From NCBI GenBank assembly GCA_030037885.1, contig JASHPU010000162.1:1-34388 (forward strand): a stretch of DNA of 34,388 nt, in the 5' to 3' direction. The position numbers and the translations under genes are program-made. Source of the DNA: Xanthobacteraceae bacterium (lineage in GTDB: Bacteria > Pseudomonadota > Alphaproteobacteria > Rhizobiales > Xanthobacteraceae). The notes below the pieces were generated by a model. It was not told where the DNA came from. It ran no database searches and saw only the letters and a list, made by a program, of their open reading frames with translations. This document shows, in pieces, positions 1 to 7,940 of the stretch (position 1 is the stretch's first letter; each line of letters starts with the position of its first letter).

Positions 1-85
1 CGGGAACAGCCTCCGCCGCAGCCGGGTTAACCGGGCAGCCGATATTGCAAACCATTAAGTCTGCTTGCGAACCAAAACCAAAAAT

Positions 86-337
86 ATGCCCGAGCCGCAC
101 CACCGCACGCCGCGCCCGTCGTTTCACCAATTGCTCTGGCACTGCCTGATGGGCACTGCCTTGGGCGCGTTGTGCGCGGGCTTGCTGCTGCACGTGCCGA
201 GTTCGGCCGGCGATAGCCTGGCCGACGGGCCGGAAACCTCGTTCGACACGCTGCGGTTTCTGCTCTCGTTCGCTTTTCTGTTCGGCCTCGGTGCAACGCT
301 GACGGGAGCGATGTTTCTCAGCCACGACAAATCCTGA
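86..337 (+). CDS. Small two-helix membrane protein, unknown function
   Basis: A predicted 83-residue protein read from the ATG at 86; an in-frame TTG at 65 would add seven residues. Neither start has a good Shine-Dalgarno sequence. Two hydrophobic segments are visible: one near residues 18-38 (an LLWHCLMGTALGALCAGLLL stretch) and one near residues 57-77 rich in Phe, Leu and Gly. They are separated by an acidic and serine-rich loop, and the N-terminal tail is rich in His, Pro and Arg. This fits a small inner-membrane protein of a kind common in Rhizobiales, but I do not recognise a named family. It lies 92 bp upstream of the YihY-family gene on the same strand, with a GC hairpin between them. 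The call rests on length, hydrophobicity pattern and lack of a better frame. Confidence 0.5.
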   Translation: MPEPHHRTPRPSFHQLLWHCLMGTALGALCAGLLLHVPSSAGDSLADGPETSFDTLRFLLSFAFLFGLGATLTGAMFLSHDKS

Positions 338-365
338 TCGGCCGTACCGCGCAGCTGGCGCAGGA

Positions 366-380
366 GCGGGCTTCGCCCGC
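366..380. repeat. GC hairpin between two membrane-protein genes
   Basis: A perfect six-base inverted repeat, GCGGGC and GCCCGC around a TTC loop, is followed by GCGGCGGAATGACG. Its ending resembles the GCAATGACG ending of the dispersed repeat at 7941-7971, so it may be a degenerate copy of an intergenic repeat family. No T-run follows, so a Rho-independent terminator is not supported. Confidence 0.4.
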
Positions 381-429
381 GCGGCGGAATGACGTATAGC
401 CCTGCCTTTGCCGCGGAGGCGCTTCGGCG

Positions 430-1299
430 TTGCACAGAATCGGTCTTGGCTTTCGCGTCGTCATCGACGCCTTCTTTCGCTTCAACGCCGACGACGGCTG
501 GGCGATCGCGAGCCACATCGCGCTGTCGATGCTCACCGCGATGTTTCCATTTCTCATCCTGGTGACTGCGCTCGCCGGCTTTCTCGATTCCAAAAATCTT
601 GCCGACGAAGTGGCGCTGCTGATCGTCGCCGCCTGGCCGCATCAGGTTGCCGCGCCGATCGCCGGCCAGATTCACACGGTGCTGACGAGCGCGCAGGGCG
701 ACGTGCTCACGCTCGGCGCGGTGTTCGCGCTGTACTTCTCGTCGAGCGGCATCGAGAGCCTGCGTATCGGGCTCAACCGCGCCTACGGCCTTGCCGAACG
801 GCGGCCGTGGTGGCTGTTGCGGCTGGAATCGATCGCCTACGTGCTGGTCAGCGCCATGAGCCTCTTGGCGCTGGCGTTTCTGGTGGTGCTCGGGCCGCTG
901 TTATTTCAGGCGACGCTGACTTATGCGCCGTCGCTGGCGTCATTCGAAAGCCATTACAATGTCGCGCGCCTCGTCGTGGCCGCCGTGGTCATCGCGGTGG
1001 CATTGTTCATTCTGCATCTGTGGCTGCCGGCCGGCCGCCGGCGCCTGTGGCAGGTGTGGCCCGGCATCCTCGCGACGCTGGTGCTGTGGCTCGCCTGCGG
1101 CTTTGCCTTCGGCCGCTATCTCAATCGCTTTTCGTCGGCCTACGTGACCTATTACGCGGGGCTCGCCTCGGTGATGATCGCGCTGGTGTTCCTCTATTTC
1201 AGCGCCTGGATTTTCATCTATGGCGGCGAGCTGAACGCCGCGATCATGCGGGTGCGGGGCGAAACCGGCGTATTTCGGGTTCCCGGCGCGACGCGCTAG
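430..1299 (+). CDS. YihY/BrkB-family inner-membrane protein
   Basis: A 289-residue polytopic membrane protein of the YihY/BrkB (formerly UPF0761) family, often misnamed ribonuclease BN. Several strongly hydrophobic helices are visible. The family-like features are an early DGWAIASHIALSML segment, a central LYFSSSGIESLRIGLNRAYG segment and the C-terminal YYAGLASVMIALVFLYFSAW helix followed by IYGGELNAAI. Length is usual for the family. The start is a TTG at 430, supported by GGAGG at 415-419. The molecular function is not established: transport or envelope roles have been proposed, and there is no evidence here for nuclease activity. It stands alone, with a small membrane protein upstream and a long gene-poor stretch downstream. 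Confidence 0.9.
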   Translation: MHRIGLGFRVVIDAFFRFNADDGWAIASHIALSMLTAMFPFLILVTALAGFLDSKNLADEVALLIVAAWPHQVAAPIAGQIHTVLTSAQGDVLTLGAVFALYFSSSGIESLRIGLNRAYGLAERRPWWLLRLESIAYVLVSAMSLLALAFLVVLGPLLFQATLTYAPSLASFESHYNVARLVVAAVVIAVALFILHLWLPAGRRRLWQVWPGILATLVLWLACGFAFGRYLNRFSSAYVTYYAGLASVMIALVFLYFSAWIFIYGGELNAAIMRVRGETGVFRVPGATR

Positions 1300-1884
1300 G
1301 GCGGTTTCTATTCTTTGTGAATCGAGGGATTCCCTATAGGGCGCGAATAAGATTCTGTGGCCTTTTCGGCTGTTTCCCCGCTCCTGCGAGAAATTTCATA
1401 GCTCATTCCAGACGCTTTAATTTACAACAAATGTCTCCCATCCAGCGCCCCTGTTTCATCCCCAGGCCAATTCTTAAGCACATTATGACATAGGCCATTT
1501 TACCGCAGGCTGTACCCTGATGTCGCCGCATAAGACCAATTCTCGCCCCATTGTCGATTCCGTACGCAAGTGGCAAATCCGATACACTCGCAGCGCAACC
1601 CGATCGCGGATGGCGTTGACGGCGGCCTGCCGTGATGCCGCCGCATCGCGTTATCTGCCCTGCCGAGCAAGTCGCCAGCCGATGTCTGGCCCGGCTGTAT
1701 GGCGGCGCCAGCGCAACGCGTGCGGCGCATCCGCGTGCGTTGAGCGTAGCGCAGCCCGCCGACAACCTGGGGCTTAATTTCGGATGAAAAATCGGGTCTC
1801 AGTGTGAGATAGTATAGTTGACTTTAACATTCTTGGGTCGTGAATGCGCAATGCTGCGATGCGCGGCGAATCGAGGGGGAAGCA
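1300..1884. other. Gene-poor intergenic stretch
   Basis: About 585 bp without a convincing gene. Open frames on both strands here are short, rich in Arg, Ala and Cys, and have no ribosome binding site or recognisable motif. Visible structure is limited. CCCTATAGGG at 1332-1341 is a perfect 10-bp palindrome. ATTATGACATA at 1482-1492 recurs inside the palindrome at 31319-31331. The segment 1733-1759 contains TTGAGCGTAGCGCAGCCCGC and looks like a decayed dispersed repeat. TTGACT at 1818-1823 resembles a -35 box but has no good -10 partner. The right end carries the leader and Shine-Dalgarno GAGGGGGA (1873-1880) of the cytochrome gene. Confidence 0.5.
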
Positions 1885-3366
1885 ATGACACGGACATCCA
1901 CTGTTGCGGCGACTGCGGCACTGCTCGTTTTGGCAACGTCGGTCGGGGGCGATGCCGCGCTGGCGTACGACCCGTTTCCGCCGGGCTACGGATACCTGAA
2001 CGCGAACGAAATCCGCGCGCTGGAGAAAGCGGTTCGCGACGGCGATCACAAGACGGTCCGCCAACATGGTTGGAAGCTGTGGGCGGGCATCATGCAGCCG
2101 TCGACCGGCGCACCGGGCTGGCCGATCTGGTACACGTGGCCCAATACGACGGCCGCCTTCGCCGCCCCGCCGAACCTCGCGCTCACGGCCTCGAACGCCC
2201 GCGGGTCGCTCATGCAGCTCAACGCCCGCCTCAGCGCCGGCCAGCCGGCCGCCACCCCGATTCCGGTCAATGTGAAAAACGTGCCTTGTTATCCGATTCC
2301 GGCGCCCGTGGTGAAGGACTATCCAAACGCCACCAGCAAGTGTGGCCCGAACAACATCTGCGACGGCAAACATTTCCAGTTCAACGGCGACATCATGATC
2401 CCGACCGAGTCGCTGAGCATGCCGGGATTCAAGTGGATCCGCAGTACCAGAATCTACGAACAGGCGAAGCTCAACGAACTGCGCCAGAAAGGCGTCAAGG
2501 ACATCGGGTTGCCGCCGCCCTACGTCGTCACCAAACACATGTTCTGGCCGGTCAAGCGCGACGGCATCTCGGCCATTCCGGTCTGGAACAAAAAATTCAA
2601 CCCCGCGGATCCCAACTACGCGGGATATGAAACCTGGTCGGACCTGGTCGCCGTCGATCCCAGCGGCAAATCGGTCGGCACCAAGGCCACGGTCAGCTAT
2701 CTCTACGGGGTGTTGCAATTGCAACCCGCCCCACAACCCCCGACCAACGCCTGCACAAACCAAACGCCCTTCCCGACGGTGACCGCGTCGGCGACGGTCT
2801 ACCCGTTGAAGGACTTCTACTATCACCAGGTGACCCAGGCGGACTGGGACAGCTTCGACGAAGCCGACAAGGCGATCATCAATGCCGCAAGCTATTGGGC
2901 CTACAACGCGCCGTTCAAGGTCAATGATTACCTGGTGACGATCGCGACGCACGTGAATACCAAAGAGATCCCGACCTGGGCGCTGCAAAGCGCATGGTGG
3001 TCGGACGCGCCGAACACCGGCCCCTACGCGCAGGACCGTCCCAAGCTGCCGCAAGCCAAGGGCCCATGGGACCATTATCTGTTGGTCGATGCCTACGGCA
3101 TCGCGGACCCGAAGGGGAGCGATCGTCTGCCGGTCGCCACCAATCCGTACATCGAACTGGTGATTCATCCGATGGGCACCGACTGCAACAACTGCCACAT
3201 ACGCGCGGGATGGCCGAGCGCTGCGCACGGCGGAACGGCGAGCTATCAGAATCCCGACTGTGCGGAGTTGCTGCAGAAGCTTTCGCCCAACAACACCTGC
3301 TTCGACAAGATCACGCGCACCGATTTCCAATGGATCATTCCCGACCGCGCGATTCCGTCAAAATAA
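1885..3366 (+). CDS. Secreted mono-haem cytochrome c-like protein, unknown role
   Basis: A 493-residue protein with a classical signal peptide (residues 1 to about 27, ending near AALA) and one c-type haem motif, CNNCH, at residues 434-438. The body is rich in Pro, Trp, Asn and Tyr, as in a soluble periplasmic protein. The start at 1885 is chosen over an in-frame GTG at 1840 because GAGGGGGA lies just upstream and the signal peptide then begins cleanly with Met-Thr-Arg. The haem site is unusually far towards the C-terminus. No Met follows it, so the distal ligand of an ordinary class I cytochrome is not obvious; the nearest Met is six residues before the motif (HPMGTDC). I recognise no named family. 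It is monocistronic, with a terminator directly after. A role as electron carrier, haem enzyme or binding protein cannot be distinguished. Confidence 0.75.
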   Translation: MTRTSTVAATAALLVLATSVGGDAALAYDPFPPGYGYLNANEIRALEKAVRDGDHKTVRQHGWKLWAGIMQPSTGAPGWPIWYTWPNTTAAFAAPPNLALTASNARGSLMQLNARLSAGQPAATPIPVNVKNVPCYPIPAPVVKDYPNATSKCGPNNICDGKHFQFNGDIMIPTESLSMPGFKWIRSTRIYEQAKLNELRQKGVKDIGLPPPYVVTKHMFWPVKRDGISAIPVWNKKFNPADPNYAGYETWSDLVAVDPSGKSVGTKATVSYLYGVLQLQPAPQPPTNACTNQTPFPTVTASATVYPLKDFYYHQVTQADWDSFDEADKAIINAASYWAYNAPFKVNDYLVTIATHVNTKEIPTWALQSAWWSDAPNTGPYAQDRPKLPQAKGPWDHYLLVDAYGIADPKGSDRLPVATNPYIELVIHPMGTDCNNCHIRAGWPSAAHGGTASYQNPDCAELLQKLSPNNTCFDKITRTDFQWIIPDRAIPSK

Positions 3367-3406
3367 TCGACGGCGATCCGCTCCGGGGAAACGTCGTGAC
3401 GAGGAG

Positions 3407-3438
3407 GCCCCGCGGTGTCGCCGCGGGGCTCTTGTTTT
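3407..3438 (+). terminator. Rho-independent terminator of the cytochrome gene
   Basis: A perfect nine-base stem, GCCCCGCGG at 3407-3415 and CCGCGGGGC at 3421-3429, closes a TGTCG loop and is followed by TCTTGTTTT. It lies about 40 bp after the stop of the cytochrome gene. It also lies 41 bp beyond the end of the convergent GlsB gene and could act in both directions. Confidence 0.85.
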
Positions 3439-3478
3439 CGCCGGATGCTTTCTCGTTGATCCGCGCCGCAGGCGCCGC

Positions 3479-3760
3479 TCACCACCAGCGGCGCTTGCCG
3501 CGAAAACCGCCGCCCTGCACCAGCCGGATCAGAAACAGGAGGATGACGGCGCCGATCACCGCGTTGATGATGGCGGAGATGATCCCGAAGCCGAGGTGAA
3601 TGCCGAGGCGGGGCAACAGCCAGTCGCCGATGAACGCCCCGATAATGCCGACCACCAGATCGCCGATCAGCCCAAACCCGGCGCCGCGGACGATCTTGCC
3701 GGCGAGCCAGCCGGCGACCACGCCGACGATCAATATGACCAGCAGACTTTCATTGGACAT
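3479..3760 (-). CDS. GlsB/YeaQ/YmgE-family stress-response membrane protein
   Basis: A 93-residue, three-helix membrane protein of the transglycosylase-associated GlsB/YeaQ/YmgE family. Typical features are the first helix after MSNESLL, the AGWLAGKIVRGAGFGLIGDL turn and the GIIGAFIGDWLLPRLGI segment, followed by a third helix and a basic tail ending KRRWW. The Met at 3760 is preferred over an upstream in-frame start at 3808 because GGGGGAGAG stands eleven bases before it and the protein then has the usual family length. Members are linked to envelope or general stress in several bacteria, but the biochemical role is unknown despite the transglycosylase name. It is convergent with the cytochrome gene. 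Confidence 0.92.
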   Translation of the reverse strand: MSNESLLVILIVGVVAGWLAGKIVRGAGFGLIGDLVVGIIGAFIGDWLLPRLGIHLGFGIISAIINAVIGAVILLFLIRLVQGGGFRGKRRWW

Positions 3761-3965
3761 ATGCACGGTGCTCTCCCCCGAACCTGCGCAAGCTACAAGG
3801 CAAAGCATACGCTGCCGCCGCGATGCTGTCGATCAGGAGGGCCCTGCAGCGCCTCGCATGGGCTGAGAGCGCGTGGGCTGGGCAGAATGAGTGGGGCGTA
3901 ATCGGTCTTTTCCGCGCCGTTTGCCGTGGGTCAGTCGTCGGCAAAGCGCGCCGCTCATTGCTCGC

Positions 3966-4913
3966 TCATTGCCGCAGACAGCATTTTTTGAATTTTTTGC
4001 CGCTGCCGCAGGGGCAGGGATCGTTGCGGCCGACATCGCGATACGGATTGTGCGTCGGCATGCCGAGTTCGGGCCAGCTCGGCCATAGTGCTTCGTCCTC
4101 GTCGTCGAAAAGGCCGTCATCGGCAGCGTCGTCAACCTCGGAAAATTTTTCCAGCGCATCGACTACGTCTTCGATATACCCGATCTGCTCGGCCTTCAGC
4201 CGCGTACGGTCGTTGGGGCGCTCGATCGCAGCCTTGAGCAGTTCGTCGAAGTCATCTTCGTCGCACCATTCCGGCGTGATCCGGCCGTCCGCGAAGGCCG
4301 CGCGCACGCGCGGCACGGCTGCGGTCAGGCCGAGCACCGCGACGGCCGTCATCCAGCCGTGCCACATCACGTCGTCGTCCGCCGCCGCCAGCCGCGCCGC
4401 GTCGAAGCGCAGCAGAAAGGCTTCGAAAGCGGCCCGATCGATCCGACCCTCGAAGGCGAGGAAAGTGAGAGCGCTCAGGGCCGCTGCGCGGACAAATTCA
4501 TCCACGCTGCGATCGGTCACGAGTTCGCGCAGCGGCTGCTCGTCGCCATCGAACAGCCCCAGCAAAATCCGCGGCAGATTTTCCGTGATGGCGTCGCCCA
4601 ACAAACCCTCGATCCGGTCCTGCGGACCCTTGAGAAACGCGACCAGCGGTCGATACGCCGCGCCGAGTCGCCGGGCGCCGAGGATGTGAATGCCGCGGAA
4701 CAGGAGGCGGCTGGAGGGGACGTCGAGGTTCTCGTGCCGGGCGCGCTCGACGAGCGCGACGACATCGGGCTCGATCGCATCAGCGTACAAAGTCGCGAAC
4801 GCGATTTCAGGGGAGGGCAGCTCCCTCTCATTGCGCAGCGCCTCGATCAAGCTCTCGCGGGTGTAGCCGGTTTCTTCGAGTGCAGGGATGCCGACTGCAG
4901 CCGTTTGGCTCAT
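3966..4913 (-). CDS. DUF1186 protein with C-terminal SEC-C zinc motif
   Basis: A 315-residue acidic cytosolic protein. The first 250 residues are helical and repeat-like, matching the DUF1186 pattern (for example [13 protein letters not shown] and [19 protein letters not shown]). The last 22 residues are a textbook SEC-C motif, [18 protein letters not shown], which binds zinc through its cysteines and is known from the SecA tail and from many otherwise unrelated proteins. GGTGA about seven bases before the ATG supports the start. It is transcribed alone, with no neighbouring gene close enough to form an operon. Function is unknown; SEC-C may contact ribosomes or SecB-like partners in some proteins, but nothing here shows it. 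Confidence 0.9.
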   Translation of the reverse strand: MSQTAAVGIPALEETGYTRESLIEALRNERELPSPEIAFATLYADAIEPDVVALVERARHENLDVPSSRLLFRGIHILGARRLGAAYRPLVAFLKGPQDRIEGLLGDAITENLPRILLGLFDGDEQPLRELVTDRSVDEFVRAAALSALTFLAFEGRIDRAAFEAFLLRFDAARLAAADDDVMWHGWMTAVAVLGLTAAVPRVRAAFADGRITPEWCDEDDFDELLKAAIERPNDRTRLKAEQIGYIEDVVDALEKFSEVDDAADDGLFDDEDEALWPSWPELGMPTHNPYRDVGRNDPCPCGSGKKFKKCCLRQ

Positions 4914-5244
4914 AGCGAATCACCGCAATGGGCCGCGAGCCTAACTCGAATCGCGCGACAGTGAAATGCGGGCACCTGTGCCCCCCACGGTACGGAATCC
5001 AGGTTAATGACGCGCGTTAGCAGCATGGCTTGGAGGTCCAAAGAATCGAATCCTTCAGCCGGGACTCGCAGGAGGTGCGAATTCTGCGGCAAGCAGATTG
5101 GAGTCTGAACTCTGACGGAGCCGCGGCAGGGCCGGAATCACAAGTTCTGTTTCCTGCCGTTAACCTGAGTTCCGAGCCGTGCTGTGCCCCTTTGGTGAGA
5201 CCGAGTTCGTTGTTCGACGATGGCCCGAATCCACCGCCAGCGCG
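4914..5244. other. Intergenic stretch with no recognised feature
   Basis: About 330 bp between two minus-strand genes. Open frames are short and compositionally poor. A stretch near 5030-5075 contains GAATCGAATCC, which recalls a tRNA T-loop, but no cloverleaf can be folded around it. The right part would hold the 3' untranslated region of the DUF3658-like gene and the left part the promoter of the DUF1186 gene. I see no clear terminator or -35/-10 pair. Confidence 0.4.
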
Positions 5245-5496
5245 TCACTCATCGAACGGTGCGGCGCGCGCCGACGCGCTCGATTGGGCGAGACGGATTT
5301 CGCTGTAGAGCCAACGCGATAAGTCACCCTTCGCCTCGAGCTTGCCGGCGTTGACGAGAGCTTGGATGCGAGCCGCAATGTCTTCGAAATGCGGTCCATT
5401 GGGCACGCGGTCCGACACTCTGCCAATGATCCGAGCAACTTTCAGCCAACGCTCGCACGTTTCCGAAAAAATCAGATCGTCCCACGCTTGGTCCAT
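5245..5496 (-). CDS. Small DUF3658-like protein
   Basis: An 83-residue soluble protein. The middle reads WLKVARIIGRVSDRV, followed by DIAARIQALVNAGKLEAKGDLSRW and YSEIRL. This resembles the C-terminal half of DUF3658 (arginine/lysine-valine-alanine-arginine helix, then a RIxxLVxxGxLEAxGDL turn and SEIRL). The domain is usually found fused behind a DUF1835 domain; here it stands alone. The ATG at 5496 has only a weak upstream purine stretch. It is divergent from dusB, 128 bp away. Family assignment is by eye and moderate; function unknown. Confidence 0.6.
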   Translation of the reverse strand: MDQAWDDLIFSETCERWLKVARIIGRVSDRVPNGPHFEDIAARIQALVNAGKLEAKGDLSRWLYSEIRLAQSSASARAAPFDE

Positions 5497-5590
5497 GGCG
5501 ATAGGTCCAGATGGCAGCTGTCCGTCGACGCAAGCCTAGCATGTGGGGCGGCTTGGTGAAGCGTGATCCGGTACTTCTTGAACAACTTGC

Positions 5591-5618
5591 GGCGGGTTAC
5601 GCCTTCGTCTAACCCGAC
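5591..5618. repeat. Palindromic dispersed repeat upstream of dusB
   Basis: CGGGTTA (5593-5599) and TAACCCG (5610-5616) form a perfect seven-base stem around CGCCTTCGTC. The unit resembles the GGCGGGTTACGC...TAACCCGCC palindromes scattered in intergenic regions of many proteobacterial genomes. It ends seven bases before the dusB start and so would lie in its 5' leader. Confidence 0.6.
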
Positions 5619-5624
5619 CCGCGA

Positions 5625-6650
5625 ATGCGCATGCACTCCCTCGCCATCGGCCCGATCCCGCTGCCCAACCCGGTGCTCCTCGCGCCGATGTCCGGCGTCA
5701 CCGACGCGCCGTTTCGGCGGCTGGCGGCGAGCCTTGGCGCTGGCCTCGTCGTGTCGGAAATGACGGCGTGCGCGGCGCTGGCCGGCGGCGGGCGGGCGGC
5801 GCAGTGCCGGATGGCGCGCCGGCGCATCGAAGATCACGGCGCCGGGCTGCATGTGGTGCAGCTCGCCGGCTGCGAGGCGCACTGGATGGCGGCGGGCGCA
5901 GCGATTGCCGAAGATTCCGGCGCCGCCATCATCGACATCAACATGGGTTGCCCAGCGAGGCACGTCACCGGCGGCCAGTCCGGCTCGGCGCTGATGCGCG
6001 ATCTCGATCACGCGCTCACGCTGATCGAGGCCGTGGTCGGCGCGGTGCGCGTGCCGGTGACGTTGAAGATGCGGCTCGGCTGGGACGATGCGTCCCGCAA
6101 CGCGGCCGCGCTGGCGCGCCGCGCCGAAAACGCCGGCGTGCGGCTCGTCACCGTGCACGGCCGCACGCGCTGCCAGTTCTACAAAGGCCGCGCCGATTGG
6201 GCGGCGGTGCGCGCGGTGAAGGAGGCCGTCTCGATTCCGGTCGTGGTCAACGGCGACATTGAAAGTTTCGACGACGCCGACGCCGCGCTCGCCGCTTCGG
6301 GCGCCGACGCGGTCATGGTCGGTCGCGGCGCGCAAGGAAAACTGTGGTTTCCCGGCCAGCTCGCACGCTATCTCGCGACCGGCCGCCGCGAGAGCGCGCC
6401 GCCGTTGGCCGAGCAGCTCGCGCTCGTCTCCGCGCTTTACGGCGAAATGCTCGGGCTTTACGGCGTCGAACTCGGGCTGCGCCACGCCCGAAAACATCTC
6501 GGCTGGGCGCTCGACACCGCGGCCGCCTGCACCGGCGCATCCGACGATCTGCGCAAAACGCACCGCGTCCGCGTCCTCACCGCGACCGATCCGGCGCCGG
6601 TGCTGCGCCTGCTCGCCGAGGCATTCGATGCGTTCGGCGCGTTATCGTAG
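5625..6650 (+). CDS. dusB: tRNA-dihydrouridine synthase, DusB/NifR3 type
   Basis: A 341-residue FMN-dependent enzyme that reduces uridine to dihydrouridine in tRNA D-loops. The N-terminal TIM-barrel signature [18 protein letters not shown] is at residues 16-33. The catalytic Cys109 lies in [14 protein letters not shown]. Lys148 (TLKMRLGW), the HGRTR motif at 178-182, NGDI at 208-211 and VMVGRGAQG near 229-237 match the flavin and phosphate sites of the family. Length is normal. In many alphaproteobacteria this gene (nifR3) heads the ntrB-ntrC operon. Here it is followed instead by a dehydrogenase gene, and palindromic repeats flank it on both sides. Start is ATG 5625; an ATG two codons later is equally possible. 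Confidence 0.94.
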   Translation: MRMHSLAIGPIPLPNPVLLAPMSGVTDAPFRRLAASLGAGLVVSEMTACAALAGGGRAAQCRMARRRIEDHGAGLHVVQLAGCEAHWMAAGAAIAEDSGAAIIDINMGCPARHVTGGQSGSALMRDLDHALTLIEAVVGAVRVPVTLKMRLGWDDASRNAAALARRAENAGVRLVTVHGRTRCQFYKGRADWAAVRAVKEAVSIPVVVNGDIESFDDADAALAASGADAVMVGRGAQGKLWFPGQLARYLATGRRESAPPLAEQLALVSALYGEMLGLYGVELGLRHARKHLGWALDTAAACTGASDDLRKTHRVRVLTATDPAPVLRLLAEAFDAFGALS

Positions 6651-6733
6651 GATGGGTTGAGCGGAGCGAAACCCATCGCCTTTCTGCTATAACACGGCCC
6701 ATTGATGGGGTTCACTTCGTTCAACCCATCCTA
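6648..6733. repeat. Long inverted repeat between dusB and the dehydrogenase gene
   Basis: TAGGATGGGTTGA at 6648-6660 is the exact reverse complement of TCAACCCATCCTA at 6721-6733. The arms continue imperfectly inward through GAGCGGAGCGAAACCCATC and GATGGGGTTCACTTCGTTC, giving arms of about 30 bases around a 26-base loop. The unit matches the widespread GGATGGGTTGAGCGNAGCGAAACCCATC intergenic repeat. Its first three bases are the TAG stop codon of dusB. It could act as a processing site or attenuator in transcripts reading into the downstream gene, but no T-run is present. Confidence 0.85.
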
Positions 6734-6754
6734 CAAGGAAGAGGAAATCGCCCC

Positions 6755-7831
6755 ATGCCCACCAATCGCGTCTATCGCGTCGCCGTCATTCCGGGCGACG
6801 GCATCGGCAAGGAAGTGGTGCCGGAGGGCGTGCGCGTGCTCGAGGCTGCGGCGAAGAAATTCGGCTTCGAGATGCGCCAGGATCATTTCGATTTCGCCTC
6901 CTACGATTACTACGCCAAGCACCAGCGCATGATGCCGGAGGATTGGAAGGAAAAAATCGGCCGGCATGACGCGATCTTTTTCGGCGCCGTCGGCTGGCCG
7001 GCGAAGATACCCGATCACGTCTCGCTGTGGGGCTCGCTCATTCAGTTCCGCCGCGAGTTCGACCAGTACGTCAATCTGCGTCCGGTGCGGTTGATGCCGG
7101 GCGTGCCGTCGCCGCTCGCCAACCGCAAGCCCGGCGACATCGATTTCTGGGTGGTGCGCGAGAACACCGAGGGTGAATATTCGGCGATCGGCGGCCGCAT
7201 CTTCGCCGGCACCGAGCGCGAGGTGGTGGTGCAGGAGACCGTGTTGTCGCGCATCGGCGTCGACCGCGTGCTCAAATTCGCCTTCGAGCTGGCGCGCCGC
7301 ACGCCGAAGAAGCATCTGACGTCGGCCACCAAGTCGAACGGCATCGCCATCACCATGCCGTACTGGGACGAGCGCGTCGAAGCGATGGCGAAAAATTTTC
7401 CCGACGTGAAATGGGACAAATACCACATCGATATTCTGACCGCGCTGTTCGTGCTGCGGCCGGATAAATTCAACGTCGTGGTCGGCTCGAACCTGTTCGG
7501 CGACATTCTCTCCGACCTCGGCCCGGCCTGCACTGGCACCATCGGCATCGCGCCGTCCGGCAATATCGATCCGGAGCGGCGCTTTCCGTCGCTGTTCGAG
7601 CCGGTGCACGGCTCGGCGCCCGATATCGCCGGGGAGGGCATCGCCAACCCGATCGGCCAGATCTGGTCGGGCGCGATGATGCTCGAGCATTTGGGCGAGG
7701 CCGACGCCTCGGCAGCGATCGTCAAGGCGATCGAGCGCGTGCTCGCCGAGCCGAAGCTGCGTACCCGCGACCTCGGCGGCGGCGCCGACACCGTCAGCTG
7801 CGGCAAGGCGGTGGCTGAAGCGCTGATGTAA
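6755..7831 (+). CDS. Tartrate/D-malate dehydrogenase-like decarboxylating dehydrogenase
   Basis: A 358-residue member of the isocitrate/isopropylmalate dehydrogenase superfamily, closest in flavour to tartrate dehydrogenase (TtuC) and D-malate dehydrogenase (DmlA). These enzymes oxidise D-malate, tartrate or related 2-hydroxyacids with NAD and Mn or Mg. Evidence: VIPGDGIGKEVVPEGV at residues 11-26; the substrate loop SLWGSLIQFRREFDQYVNLRP, whose form is typical of the tartrate/D-malate branch; WVVRENTEGEYS; the metal-binding aspartates of NLFGDILSD near 246-254; and FEPVHGSAPDIAG followed by ANPIGQIWSGAMML. The ATG at 6755 is preceded by GGAAGAGGA. Earlier in-frame codons are translated repeat sequence and were rejected. 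Substrate among D-malate, tartrate and isopropylmalate cannot be fixed from sequence; no LysR regulator adjoins. Confidence 0.9.
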   Translation: MPTNRVYRVAVIPGDGIGKEVVPEGVRVLEAAAKKFGFEMRQDHFDFASYDYYAKHQRMMPEDWKEKIGRHDAIFFGAVGWPAKIPDHVSLWGSLIQFRREFDQYVNLRPVRLMPGVPSPLANRKPGDIDFWVVRENTEGEYSAIGGRIFAGTEREVVVQETVLSRIGVDRVLKFAFELARRTPKKHLTSATKSNGIAITMPYWDERVEAMAKNFPDVKWDKYHIDILTALFVLRPDKFNVVVGSNLFGDILSDLGPACTGTIGIAPSGNIDPERRFPSLFEPVHGSAPDIAGEGIANPIGQIWSGAMMLEHLGEADASAAIVKAIERVLAEPKLRTRDLGGGADTVSCGKAVAEALM

Positions 7832-7840
7832 AGAATGTTT

Positions 7841-7883
7841 CCCGGGCGTAGCGCAGCACGAAGTGGCGCGCTGCAGACCCGGG
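7841..7883. repeat. Palindromic intergenic repeat unit
   Basis: CCCGGG at both ends, with GCGCAGC and GCGCTGC inside, form an imperfect inverted repeat around CACGAAGTGGC. It begins about ten bases after the dehydrogenase stop. The pattern matches the CCCGGGTC...GACCCGGG type repeats common between genes in Bradyrhizobium relatives. It might cap the upstream mRNA, but there is no terminal T-run. Confidence 0.65.
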
Positions 7884-7940
7884 ATCAACGCACGCCGAGT
7901 CTACGAAGGTCCCGGATCAGCGCGACGAAGCCGGCGCCGC

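Noticed and set aside
1840-1884. Upstream GTG start for the cytochrome gene
   Set aside because: It would put 15 Cys- and Arg-containing residues before an otherwise clean signal peptide, and the Shine-Dalgarno fits the ATG at 1885.
1774-3330. Long minus-strand open frame opposite the secreted cytochrome gene
   Set aside because: The plus strand has a signal peptide, Shine-Dalgarno, haem motif and terminator; the minus frame is Arg/Val-rich with no ribosome site.
5020-5080. Possible tRNA because of a T-loop-like GAATCGAATCC
   Set aside because: No acceptor stem, D-arm or CCA-proximal pairing could be assembled around it.
6344-6754. N-terminal extension of the dehydrogenase gene into dusB and the repeat
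   Set aside because: It is translated repeat and an out-of-frame part of dusB; the family N-terminus and a Shine-Dalgarno begin at 6755.
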